DNA from: Corallococcus exercitus
GTDB taxonomy: Bacteria > Myxococcota > Myxococcia > Myxococcales > Myxococcaceae
Direction of reading: 5' to 3'
DNA: 45,185 nucleotides
NCBI RefSeq assembly: GCF_003611585.1
Contig: NZ_RAVW01000020.1
Span: 1-45,185, forward strand
The notes beneath the pieces were generated by a model. It was given only the letters and a program-made list of their open reading frames with translations, was not told where the DNA came from and searched no databases. Below, piece after piece: positions 32,646-41,083 of this stretch; positions within the stretch are counted from its first letter, which is position 1, and the number at the start of each line of letters is the position of its first letter. The position numbers were made by a program, and so were the translations under genes.

Positions 32646-33155
32646 TCAGGCGGGACGCGCCCACAGGTCGCGGAGGTCCGGCGGCAGATCTCCAGCGATG
32701 TCGTCACTCTCCCCGCTGGAGATCTGCGCCTGGACAGCGCTGAAGACCGCGCGGACGATGGACTCGGCGTTCTCGGGCTCCACGTCCAGGTCCGTGGCGA
32801 CCATCGCCAGCATCTCATCCCGGCCGAACTTGTGGGGCGGCGGTCCGGCCTCGTGGCGATCGCACCGCACCAGGAGTTCGCGCAGCTTGTGCGGCAGCTG
32901 CGCCTCCAGGTCGTTGTCCTCCTCGCCGAAGAGGCGTTGCTCCAGCACGCACAGCACCGAGACGGCGGCTTCCTGGGCGGCCTGCTCGTTCGGGAATGGG
33001 CCCACGTCGCACAGGTATTTGAGGAAGGCCTTGTAGGTCTGCGACGTGCGGGATTCGTGGCGCATGCGGCGGCGCTCGTCGAGTGGAACGGACGTCCCGC
33101 GGTGCGTGTGGCTTTCTACCTGCTGACCCGCTCGGGGGATGTTGGGGTCTGCCAT
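32646..33155 (-). CDS. DUF2267 domain protein
   Basis: This 169-aa protein starts at ATG 33155 with a strong GAGGAG site. After a polar N-terminus, the segment from YKAFLKYLCDVGPFPNEQAA through LCVLEQRLFGEEDNDLEAQLP has the all-helical DUF2267 pattern, ending with a second half-copy (FSAVQAQISSGESDDIAGDLP). DUF2267 proteins are small and soluble, with no known biochemical role; some are linked to stress response. It is alone, convergent with the NmrA gene and divergent from the next unit. Confidence 0.82.
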   Translation of the reverse strand: MADPNIPRAGQQVESHTHRGTSVPLDERRRMRHESRTSQTYKAFLKYLCDVGPFPNEQAAQEAAVSVLCVLEQRLFGEEDNDLEAQLPHKLRELLVRCDRHEAGPPPHKFGRDEMLAMVATDLDVEPENAESIVRAVFSAVQAQISSGESDDIAGDLPPDLRDLWARPA

Positions 33156-33370
33156 GTCTGTCTCCTCGTTGCTCGAAGTGGGTCCAACCCCAAAGCTGAA
33201 GTGCTCGGGACGTCAGGGGAAGGAACACGCCGCCCTGCGAGCCGCCCACTTCCCGCAGGCGGGGGATGACGGGGAGCGCCTGCTCCCTCTTCCGTTTCCT
33301 CTGTGCGAGTGAATCCGAACCGTTGAGAGAGGCCGCATGGCGCGGCCGCGCTCTCAAGTGAGGTTCCGTC

Positions 33371-33577
33371 ATGCGTGAAAGCCTTCGACCCAGGGGAGAG
33401 GCGCTGCGCAGCGCGGCCCGCAGGATCGCGGTGCGGAGGGCCGAGGAGCCGGAGACTCCCATGGTCCAGATCATCACGGAGGCGGCCCGCCACTTCGACC
33501 TGTCACCGAGCGAAGAACAGATGCTCCTGTCGGACCTGCTGTCCGGGAGCGAGGAGTCGCCTCACGCCCAAGTATAA
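33371..33577 (+). CDS. Small hypothetical protein
   Basis: This 68-aa protein has an Arg-rich N-terminal half and an acidic helical C-terminal half (ARHFDLSPSEEQMLLSDLL). A weak AGTGAGG site precedes ATG 33371. It ends 9 bp before the next gene on the same strand, which supports it being real. No family is recognised; the helix-rich ending could be a docking or protein-binding segment. Confidence 0.55.
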   Translation: MRESLRPRGEALRSAARRIAVRRAEEPETPMVQIITEAARHFDLSPSEEQMLLSDLLSGSEESPHAQV

Positions 33578-33586
33578 TGGCCGGCC

Positions 33587-34861
33587 ATGCCGACCTATAC
33601 CGCGTGGGGCACCCCCATCACGTTCAGTTGGGAGCTCGAGGGGAACACGACCCCGATCCTCCAATGGTTCGCGCCTCCGGGAGTGCAGCCCGGCGCCTGG
33701 AAGCAGCTGCCCCAGAACGCGCGCGTGGACTACTTCACGAAGCAGGTGCTTCCGCAGTGGCGCAGGCGCAAGGCCGACCCGGGCATCTGCTACGACGACT
33801 TCGTGAACGTGTCGCCGGTCAACTGGGTCAAGTTGACGCAGGAGGTCTGGTTCGAGACCTGGGAGATGCAGTGCACCACCCCCTTCCCGGACACGCCGGA
33901 AGGCCTCTTCGCCCAGCTGGATTTCGTCCGGCAGACCTTCCCCAGTGACCGGAACGACTTCCAGGTGCACATCGTCTTCGCACTGCCTGCTGGCGGGGCC
34001 GAAAAGAAGCTCTGCAGTGCCCTGTTGATGGGGTTGTTCACCCAGCTCAATGACTACGCGATGGCCAAGCTGTACCGCAAACATCCGGAGATCATCCAGG
34101 ATCGGTTCTACGGCGCGTCCACCGTGAACCACATCGCGCTGTTCACATCGCTTGTCCGGGGGGACAAGCTCGAGGTCAACAAGGCCAGCGGCTACAAGTT
34201 CAACTTCGTCGGCATGCGCAAGAGCTACGACACGCCCGACAAGATCGGATTGGAGATCCGCGAAGGCTGGAGCACGGATTACGACAAGTTCAAATCCTTG
34301 ATAACGAGGGTCGTCGGGATGCTCGGCACCTTGTCGGAAGAGGCGTCCTATACCATCAAGGCCTCAAAGCCTGACAACGCCGTGCCCTTCACGCTCCTCG
34401 AGCATCTGGCATTCATGAGGGACACCAGCCCGGAGAGCATCAACCTCCCTGAAGAGAAGGGCGGCGGAGAGAGTCTCCAGCAATACGAGGATTGCGATGG
34501 GCTCCTCTACAAGGAAGCCTGCCGCCTCGTCGAGGCCGCCTCGAATGAAAGCCGGATCAAGAAGATACCGTTCCCCCAGACCAAGGTGACCCCTGACGAC
34601 AAGCTGCAGTGGCTCAATGATCCCCCTGACGTGTTGTACGCACGCTGGCGGAAGGCGCTGCTTCCCTGGGAGCTGCATCCGGTGTTCGAGGGAAACACGT
34701 TCTCCCAGCAGGGCATCGTGGTCGCGCGGACGAAGTTGAAGAACGCGCTGGCTCAATACCTGGTGGGATTGGAGGAGAAGCGCGTCACGCCCACCGACTC
34801 CTTCGTGCACGAGCAGGTGAAGACCTTCTTCGAGACCACGCAGCTGTTCAAGTACCTCTGA
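33587..34861 (+). CDS. Hypothetical protein, 424 aa, no recognised domain
   Basis: It starts at ATG 33587 (MPTYTAWGTPITFSW) and has no signal peptide or membrane segment. It is rich in aromatics and mixed alpha/beta, with stretches such as NSVNWVK-like VSPVNWVKLTQEVWFETWE, HIVFALPAGGAEKKLCSAL and DGLLYKEACRLVEAA. I do not recognise the family. Base composition is clearly lower in G+C than surrounding genes (codons such as TTG ATA ACG, AAG ATA CCG), which hints at acquisition. It lies between a 68-aa gene and a lipoprotein gene on one strand with gaps of 9 and 22 bp, so the three probably form an operon. Proximity to the eCIS-like locus and transposase remnants suggests an accessory, possibly competition-related, role (inference). 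Confidence 0.85.
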   Translation: MPTYTAWGTPITFSWELEGNTTPILQWFAPPGVQPGAWKQLPQNARVDYFTKQVLPQWRRRKADPGICYDDFVNVSPVNWVKLTQEVWFETWEMQCTTPFPDTPEGLFAQLDFVRQTFPSDRNDFQVHIVFALPAGGAEKKLCSALLMGLFTQLNDYAMAKLYRKHPEIIQDRFYGASTVNHIALFTSLVRGDKLEVNKASGYKFNFVGMRKSYDTPDKIGLEIREGWSTDYDKFKSLITRVVGMLGTLSEEASYTIKASKPDNAVPFTLLEHLAFMRDTSPESINLPEEKGGGESLQQYEDCDGLLYKEACRLVEAASNESRIKKIPFPQTKVTPDDKLQWLNDPPDVLYARWRKALLPWELHPVFEGNTFSQQGIVVARTKLKNALAQYLVGLEEKRVTPTDSFVHEQVKTFFETTQLFKYL

Positions 34862-34883
34862 GGTGCGTGATAGATCGGTCGCC

Positions 34884-35393
34884 ATGAACCTCATTCGACT
34901 GTCGGTCGTGGGTCTTGGCGTGGCGTTGCTGTTGACGGGCTGCGGGGGCCGCCGGAGCAACTCCAAGGTGGACTTCTCCCAGATGGGGCCGTCCATCAAC
35001 GCCAAGCGCTACGCGAACCTGGAGAAGATCGCCGCCAGGGATCTCCCGTGCGACGCGGAGCTGACGCCGCAGTACCTGGGTGAGAACCGCTACCAGATGA
35101 TCGGCTGCAACAAGGAGGGCATCTACGAGCTGCGCTGCATGATGGGCCAGTGCTCCTGGATTCCCGACGTGAGGCTCCGCGCGGAGTTCGACCTGGGCTG
35201 TGCGAAGCAGGACCTCCAGACGACCAAGCTGGATCGCGTCACGGAGGGCGTCGCGGGCTGCGGGAAGCGCGCGACGTACCGGCTGCTGGGAGCGGGGTAC
35301 GGGTACTCGTGGGTCCTGAACTCGGTCGTGGCCCAGGACGAGGCTCCGGCTTCGGCGCCTGCGGATGAAGTGCCGGTCCCGACGACGCTTTGA
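34884..35393 (+). CDS. Lipoprotein with two Cys-rich repeats
   Basis: This protein is 169 aa from ATG 34884 (MNLIRLSVVGLGVALLLTGC), a textbook lipoprotein signal. The mature part holds two copies of a motif of about 50 residues: DLPCDAELTPQYLG...IGCNKEGIYEL and DLGCAKQDLQTTKLD...AGCGKRATYRL. They share D-L-x-C, x-L, G-C-x-K and Y-x-L at matching spacing, so one disulfide per repeat is likely. Similar small repeat lipoproteins are common in myxobacteria, but I cannot name the family. The C-terminus is a Pro/Ala tail. It probably sits on the periplasmic or outer face and may work with the 424-aa protein upstream. Confidence 0.85.
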   Translation: MNLIRLSVVGLGVALLLTGCGGRRSNSKVDFSQMGPSINAKRYANLEKIAARDLPCDAELTPQYLGENRYQMIGCNKEGIYELRCMMGQCSWIPDVRLRAEFDLGCAKQDLQTTKLDRVTEGVAGCGKRATYRLLGAGYGYSWVLNSVVAQDEAPASAPADEVPVPTTL

Positions 35394-35443
35394 GTCGAGG
35401 CGCCAGCCGGTCTATCGCGAGTCAATGGGCTGCTTCCAAGAGC

Positions 35444-35700
35444 CTATTTCGGCAGAAGCGAGTGGAACCAGGTGATGATGCCCAGCGCGAAGTGCAGCAT
35501 CGCCACGTAGGTGTCCTCTCGCTTCTCCCAGCGCACCAGCAGACGTCGGAAGCGGTTGAGCCAGGAGTGGGTTCGCTCGACGCCCCATCGTGGCGAAGGG
35601 CGCCGACGCCGCACTCGCGCAGGACTGAGCTGGGAGCGTCGTCTTAGCGCCCGGATCGTGAAGCCATGCTCCCAGGCCAGCTCGCGCACGGGCCTGAAGG
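35444..35700 (-). pseudogene. IS5-type transposase remnant (C-terminal end only)
   Basis: The frame ends with WGVERTHSWLNRFRRLLVRW and then KREDTYVAMLHFALGIITWF, the conserved C-terminus of IS5/IS427-group DDE transposases, including the catalytic glutamate of VERTHSW. The N-terminal two thirds are missing. An inverted-repeat-like end (GAGCCTATTTCGGCAG, about 35438-35453) marks the outer boundary. The inner boundary, near 35700, runs straight into a different transposase fragment on the other strand. Confidence 0.75.
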
Positions 35701-35706
35701 CATACC

Positions 35707-35847
35707 TACTCCACCGTGGAGAAACTTCGGCGAGCCCTGTTGGCGTGGGCCCACCAGCACAACGAACACTCGTTGCTGGAGCGCTACGATTCCCTCTCTC
35801 TGAGTCAGGCCCGGCGATCACTCATACATTCGCAGCAGGTAGCCTGA
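35707..35847 (+). pseudogene. Second transposase remnant (C-terminal 46 codons)
   Basis: A plus-strand frame reading YSTVEKLRRALLAWAHQHNE and then LLERYDSLSLSQARRSLIHS, with a TGA stop at 35845-35847, looks like the C-terminal end of an rve-type (integrase-core) transposase. It has no start codon or catalytic core and is a fragment. Confidence 0.55.
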
Positions 35848-35969
35848 TTGGGACCAACCTGGTGTCTCAGGAATCTGGTGCGGTACAGTGGTTGCTGTCA
35901 CGCCAGGAAGCAGCGCCGCGGAGACATCGACTCGCGTGAAGCACGCGAATGTCAGGGGGATGTTGGCTC

Positions 35970-38900
35970 ATGTCAGGCGTGAAGGCACAAACCACTCGAG
36001 AAACGGCACATGCCCGGTCCACGTCGTCCGTGGGCCCGCGCTTCAATGCGCAGCAGGACCTGGATGCCGAGCGGGCGAAGGTGCGGGACATCCTCGCCCC
36101 GCCTCCTTCTGCGGAGTGGGCGTCCTCTGGAGCATCCCCCACATCCGGTCAGGCCCTGGCGCCCGCCACGCGCCACTCGATGGAGTCTGCCTTTGGTGCG
36201 GGCTTTGGCGACGTGCGCGTGCACACCTCGCCCGAGGCGGGTGCCGCGGCGCGGGCGCTCGGGGCACGGGCCTTCACGGTGGGGACGGACATCGTCTTCG
36301 GCGCGGGGAACTACCGCCCCGGTTTCCCCTCGGGAGAGCGACTCATCGCGCATGAGCTGGCGCATGTGGTGCAGCAGCGCTCGGCCGGCGTGAGCGGGCT
36401 GGCGGCCTTTCCGGAGTCCGTGACCACGCCCTCGCACCCAGCCGAGGTGGAAGCGGAGCGGGCCGCCTCGCTCGCGGTGAACGGCTTGCCGGTTCCCCGG
36501 CTCACGCCCAGCGCCGGCGCGGTGATGCGCGACGTGAGCATGAACCTGGACGCCGGGCCGGAAGCGGACGTCGTGCCCGTGCGGCCCTCGGCGCGCACCT
36601 ACCGGCAGATGGTGATGGAGGGGCGGGAAGCCGTCTCCAACGCGCTGGACCCGAAGCAGCGCCATCTCGTGGCGGACCTGACGCACCTCATCGTCTCCGG
36701 ACAGGACGTCCTCTGGCTCGATGAGAGCGGGAAGCGCAAGGGCACGTTCGCCATGCGACCGGACGCGGTCATCTGGGCGACGGGGTACTACCTGGCCATG
36801 GAGTCGGCGCTGGTGCGCCTGGTCGAGCAGAAGAACGAGCGTTGGTGGGCGCCATGGTCCTTCGAGAATGACCAGACGGCCTTCCTGCTCAACTGGCTCC
36901 AACCCGCGGAGGCGAAGCGCTTCCAGGCGGAGGTCGCCTCGGTGGGCGCGTTGGTGGCGCTGGTGGGCATTCCCGAGACGAAGCCCGCGGATGACTCCGG
37001 CGCGGGAGATGTCGCGAACGCCGAGCGGCTCGTCGCGAAGGTGCGCGAGCGCATTGCCCGGAGCGTCGCCAGGAACGAGGGAGACGGGGGGACTTCCACT
37101 CCTGGTGGAGAGGGGAAGGGCGTTCCGGATCGATTGGTGGTCTGGTCCGACGAGCGTGGCCCCTTCGTCAACGTCTGGGCGGACGGGGTCTGCAAGGCCC
37201 TGCCCGTGTCGGACGGCGAGACGGAGGAGGTGCTCCAGTCGCGCGTGGAAGAGGCCACCGAGGAGCTGCGCGAGTCCCGCGACGCGGCCAACAGCACGAA
37301 GGTCGCGAAGGGGGCGAAGCAGACGGGCTTCACGGGCAAGGACGGCCAGTTCGTGGGGGGCGCATTGCCCGCGGACGTGCCCCGGCTGGCGGGCGCCCGG
37401 AATGTCGCCAACACGCTGCCGTACCCCGCGAAGATCGCCAATTACGGCCCGGAGATCACCGTCACCGGCTCGAGCAGCCGCTTCGAGATGATGCTGGATT
37501 ACGCGTCCGCGGGCTCGACGACCCTGGACCAGGTGGGCGCGCGGATGCAGCCCATCACGTACTTCTGGGACATCTTCGACGTCACGGACATGCAGCCCGA
37601 GAGCCGGGGCGACATGCGCAACGCGGCCTTGAGCTCCGCCAACCAGCTCTCGCGCACGGATGCCATCGCTCGCGACTTCGGGCGGAAGATGGGGGACATC
37701 GCGGAGGACACGGCGGCGGACGTGGACGACGCCACGTCCGGTTCGGCGCTGTCCGTGGTGGCCACCTGGCCCGCGCGCTCCGCGTGGTTGGGGGTGGTAG
37801 GGCTGAGCAACGTGGTGCGCTTCGGGAAGGCGAGCATCAGCAGCTACATCGACCTGGTCACCACGCCCCGGAGCGAGCAGGGCGTGGGGTGGGACCACGA
37901 GGGCGAGTTCCTCGTCCGCTGCGTCGCTTCGCCCCAGTTCGACGACGACTCGCCCGTCCGCCGCGCCTCCAGCGTGGCAGCGGTCGTCGTCAAGGTGATG
38001 GACGTGAACCAGCGCGCGACGCAGGTGAACGACCAGAACCTCGCGAAGCTCCGGCGACTGGAGGCGCTGCGCGACCAGGCCACGGGGGAGGAGCGCGACG
38101 GGCTCGACGCCCAGATCGCGGCCCTGCGACGGGTGGAGACCGCCAGCGTGGCGGAGCTGGGCGGCGATGCGCGCACGGCGCTCGACGAGCGCATCGCGGT
38201 GGCGAACCAGCTCGCCGCGGATCGCAAGGGGAGCGTCGCCAGGGACTCGCGGACACCGGCGTCGCGACTGCTGGATGCGCAGCTGGAGCTACAGGGCATC
38301 CCGCTGGAGGAGTACCAGCAGCAGCTCGCCCAGCAGAAGGAGCAGGTGGGCCAGCGGCTCCAGCTCATCGGCAAGGTGGGCGCGCGCATCCCGGGGGCCA
38401 ACTTCCGGCCGGCCGTGACGCTGGTCTCCGAGGAGAACGGTCAGGTCCACGAGCTCGTCATGATGCTGGGCGAGGCGGAGGGCTCGCGCGAGGGAGCGCG
38501 TCACTACCTGCTGGCGGACGTCACGGCGCCCTCTCCGAAGGACCGCTACGTCTTCGAGGGGCGCGGCAGTCAGGCGGGGACGAAGGGCCATGCGGAGGCG
38601 GTGCGCAAGGCGTTCGTCGACTTCCGGGAGAACAACGGCTACGGGCGCGGCACGCTGGCCCTCCGGTTGCCGAAGGCGCTGGAGGACGCGGCGGGCGGCC
38701 CCCTGGGGCTGGAGCCTCGCATGCGCAGCGCCCCGGGCACGCGCGGCCGGGTGATGCAGCGCCTGACGGACCTGGCCACCGTGGCGGAGATCGCGGGCCT
38801 GTTCCTCACCGGCCCTGCGGGCCTGGCGGTCGGACTGGCCGGCGGACTGGCGGGGGCCGTCGTCGCGGTGGACAGCCTGTCCCGGCGGCACTCGGCGGGC

Positions 38901-41075
38901 GCGCTCCAGTGGGACTTCCAGACCCTCATGGACGTCTCGGCCATCGTCGGCGGCGTGGCGGCGGTGGCGTCTCCCGCGCTGTCGGCGCTGCGCAACGCGC
39001 CCCGCTGGGCGAAGCGCGTGGAGCGGCTGCAGGGAATCCTCCACATCTACGGCGTCACCCAGCTCGGCTCGACGGTCATCGTCATTCCGTACCAACTCGA
39101 GCTGGAGCTGGCGGAGCTGGAGAAGTTGCAGGGGCAGCTCAGTCCGGGCCAGCTGGCGGCGCGGCGGGCGGAGGCCATCCTCGGCGCGGTCCGTTCGGGG
39201 TTGATGACGGCGGGCTCGGCGGTGCAGATGCTCCACCCGTCCGACGCGGGCGGCGCGCCTCATGCCTCGGACTCCGAGGACGGCCTCGTCACGCGACCGG
39301 CGGAGGGGGAGCCTCGGGTCTCCACGCCGGACGAGGTCCTGGAGCCTGTCTCACGTGAAGCCCGTGCGCCCGGCGACGAGGGTCCGCTGCCCGTGGAGGC
39401 CGCGGGGCCGGCGGCGCGGCAGCCCGCGAAGAGCGAACGCGTCACGGCGCTGGAGCTCGAGCTGGGCGACCTCCAGGGCAAGGTGGCCGTGGTGGAGGTG
39501 GGTCCCCCGGAGTTGAAGGGGCGCTCCACGCGGGTGCGCTACCGCAAGGGCCGGGTGCAGATCGAAGTGGGACCCGAGGCGGGGCCTCATCAGATCCGCA
39601 CGCACGTGGAGACGGCGCGGCTCCTGCGCCGCTACGAGGGGCCCATCGGCCACATCCGTCAGCTGCTGAGCCGGCTCGTCCAGGCACTCACGCGCATCCC
39701 CGGCTACGGCACGCTCGGCTTCGAGTCCCGGCTGGAGGTGGGCAAGCTGACCCGCATCATCAGCGAGCTGGAGTCCCTCCACGCGGGCATCGACGAACGC
39801 ATCCAGCGGGTCGGAGACATGGAGGGCTCGGCGCTGGCCCGTGAGAAGGAGTCCGTCCAGCGGGACATCGCGGAGCTGGAGCTCCAGCTCGAACACTATG
39901 AGCGACTCGTCGACTCCCTGGAGGCCGGGCGTGGCTATGTCGCCGCGAATTACCATCCGACGACCGAGATCGCGCTCTCCACGGTGAAGGCGGAGCTGGC
40001 GACCTTCCGGACCGTGCTCATTGCTCAGGAGCTGACGATCGTCACGAAGCTCATCGACCAGGCGGCGCTCCTCCAGCACCAGGGCCGGGTGACGGGGGTC
40101 GAGGCCTGGGTCCAGGAGGCCGCGACACCTGGCACGACGCCCCAATTGCTGAAGCAGCGCCTGGGCGAGCTCTCCGAGGCCGTGAGAAAGGCGTCGTTGT
40201 CGCCCGCGGATCTCGTGACCCTGGTTCCGCCGGCTTCGGGGAGCACGGCACCGTTCACGACCGCCGTGACGGCTGGCGGCGGAAAGGCCCGCAGGCAGAT
40301 TGGGGACCGCGAGAAGGCCGCGCGCGCGTGGTTCTCGGGAGACAGCGTGGCGGCGTTCGACCTCTGGGCGGATATTCAGGTGAGCCGCGGCATTGATCTC
40401 GAGAAGGCCCTGGACACCAGTAGAGGGAAGGGAATGAAGGAACCCGACGTGAGGGCCGCCATCGCTCCCGCAGCGAACAGGGTGGCCGAGTGGGATCAGG
40501 CCCACCGCCATGTCGCCAACTTGGTGGGAGATCCTCTCCGTCCCGACCTGCCGCATGTACGCACTGAAAAGGGCGTCCGAATTATTTCGGGGACTGCGGA
40601 GGCCAGGATGGGAGATCACGAGATCCAGCAAGCCTCCGAAATCCAGGAGCGCTCCAAGGAGACGGTCGTCCTCTTCGACAATAACGCCGCGGGGGTGTCA
40701 TATCCGGGCATCGACGGCACCATCGGCTCACCGCCACGCGCCATACAGCTCAAGTATATCAAACCGACCTCCGCTGCCCCCGATGCCCCTGATGCCTCCG
40801 CGCGAAGCGCGGCCATGGCCGCCCTGGAAAAAGCGCGCAATGCCGGATTCAACGAGGTGGAGGTCTACATCAAGCCGGAAGGCAAGAGCATGGAGGCCGT
40901 TCAGGCCGGCTGGGGCGGCCCCTTGAGCTCGGATGGTGGTGGGCCGCCCCGGCAGGTGGGGGACGTCTTCGAGAATCAGATCATCAAGCTCATCGAAATC
41001 CAATGTTCCAATGGGGTGATGCGGGTCGAGTTCGTGAACGGAACGTACGTCTTCAATATTACGCACACCTTCTAG
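35970..41075 (+). CDS. Giant DUF4157 (eCIS core domain) polymorphic toxin with predicted PD-(D/E)XK nuclease end
   Basis: This protein is about 1701 aa. ATG 35970 (MSGVKAQTTRE) follows AGGGGGA; ATG 35949 is possible but has a poorer site. Residues about 70-140 form a DUF4157 domain (FGDVRVHTSPEAG to HELAHVVQQ, with HExxH at 128-132). A long central part includes a glycine/alanine hydrophobic segment (about 930-985) and coiled coils (about 1280-1330). Around residue 1580 the sequence reads YPGIDGTIGSPPRAIQLKYI, fitting the D-x(n)-QxK core of restriction-type nucleases (Asp1582, Lys1595). From about nt 40280 codon use becomes less G+C-rich, as expected for a swapped toxin tip. An unrelated gene starts 8 bp later, likely immunity, and a contractile sheath and tube follow. 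It is probably eCIS cargo delivered to target cells. Confidence 0.85.
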   Translation: MSGVKAQTTRETAHARSTSSVGPRFNAQQDLDAERAKVRDILAPPPSAEWASSGASPTSGQALAPATRHSMESAFGAGFGDVRVHTSPEAGAAARALGARAFTVGTDIVFGAGNYRPGFPSGERLIAHELAHVVQQRSAGVSGLAAFPESVTTPSHPAEVEAERAASLAVNGLPVPRLTPSAGAVMRDVSMNLDAGPEADVVPVRPSARTYRQMVMEGREAVSNALDPKQRHLVADLTHLIVSGQDVLWLDESGKRKGTFAMRPDAVIWATGYYLAMESALVRLVEQKNERWWAPWSFENDQTAFLLNWLQPAEAKRFQAEVASVGALVALVGIPETKPADDSGAGDVANAERLVAKVRERIARSVARNEGDGGTSTPGGEGKGVPDRLVVWSDERGPFVNVWADGVCKALPVSDGETEEVLQSRVEEATEELRESRDAANSTKVAKGAKQTGFTGKDGQFVGGALPADVPRLAGARNVANTLPYPAKIANYGPEITVTGSSSRFEMMLDYASAGSTTLDQVGARMQPITYFWDIFDVTDMQPESRGDMRNAALSSANQLSRTDAIARDFGRKMGDIAEDTAADVDDATSGSALSVVATWPARSAWLGVVGLSNVVRFGKASISSYIDLVTTPRSEQGVGWDHEGEFLVRCVASPQFDDDSPVRRASSVAAVVVKVMDVNQRATQVNDQNLAKLRRLEALRDQATGEERDGLDAQIAALRRVETASVAELGGDARTALDERIAVANQLAADRKGSVARDSRTPASRLLDAQLELQGIPLEEYQQQLAQQKEQVGQRLQLIGKVGARIPGANFRPAVTLVSEENGQVHELVMMLGEAEGSREGARHYLLADVTAPSPKDRYVFEGRGSQAGTKGHAEAVRKAFVDFRENNGYGRGTLALRLPKALEDAAGGPLGLEPRMRSAPGTRGRVMQRLTDLATVAEIAGLFLTGPAGLAVGLAGGLAGAVVAVDSLSRRHSAGALQWDFQTLMDVSAIVGGVAAVASPALSALRNAPRWAKRVERLQGILHIYGVTQLGSTVIVIPYQLELELAELEKLQGQLSPGQLAARRAEAILGAVRSGLMTAGSAVQMLHPSDAGGAPHASDSEDGLVTRPAEGEPRVSTPDEVLEPVSREARAPGDEGPLPVEAAGPAARQPAKSERVTALELELGDLQGKVAVVEVGPPELKGRSTRVRYRKGRVQIEVGPEAGPHQIRTHVETARLLRRYEGPIGHIRQLLSRLVQALTRIPGYGTLGFESRLEVGKLTRIISELESLHAGIDERIQRVGDMEGSALAREKESVQRDIAELELQLEHYERLVDSLEAGRGYVAANYHPTTEIALSTVKAELATFRTVLIAQELTIVTKLIDQAALLQHQGRVTGVEAWVQEAATPGTTPQLLKQRLGELSEAVRKASLSPADLVTLVPPASGSTAPFTTAVTAGGGKARRQIGDREKAARAWFSGDSVAAFDLWADIQVSRGIDLEKALDTSRGKGMKEPDVRAAIAPAANRVAEWDQAHRHVANLVGDPLRPDLPHVRTEKGVRIISGTAEARMGDHEIQQASEIQERSKETVVLFDNNAAGVSYPGIDGTIGSPPRAIQLKYIKPTSAAPDAPDASARSAAMAALEKARNAGFNEVEVYIKPEGKSMEAVQAGWGGPLSSDGGGPPRQVGDVFENQIIKLIEIQCSNGVMRVEFVNGTYVFNITHTF

Positions 41076-41083
41076 GAGAAGTG

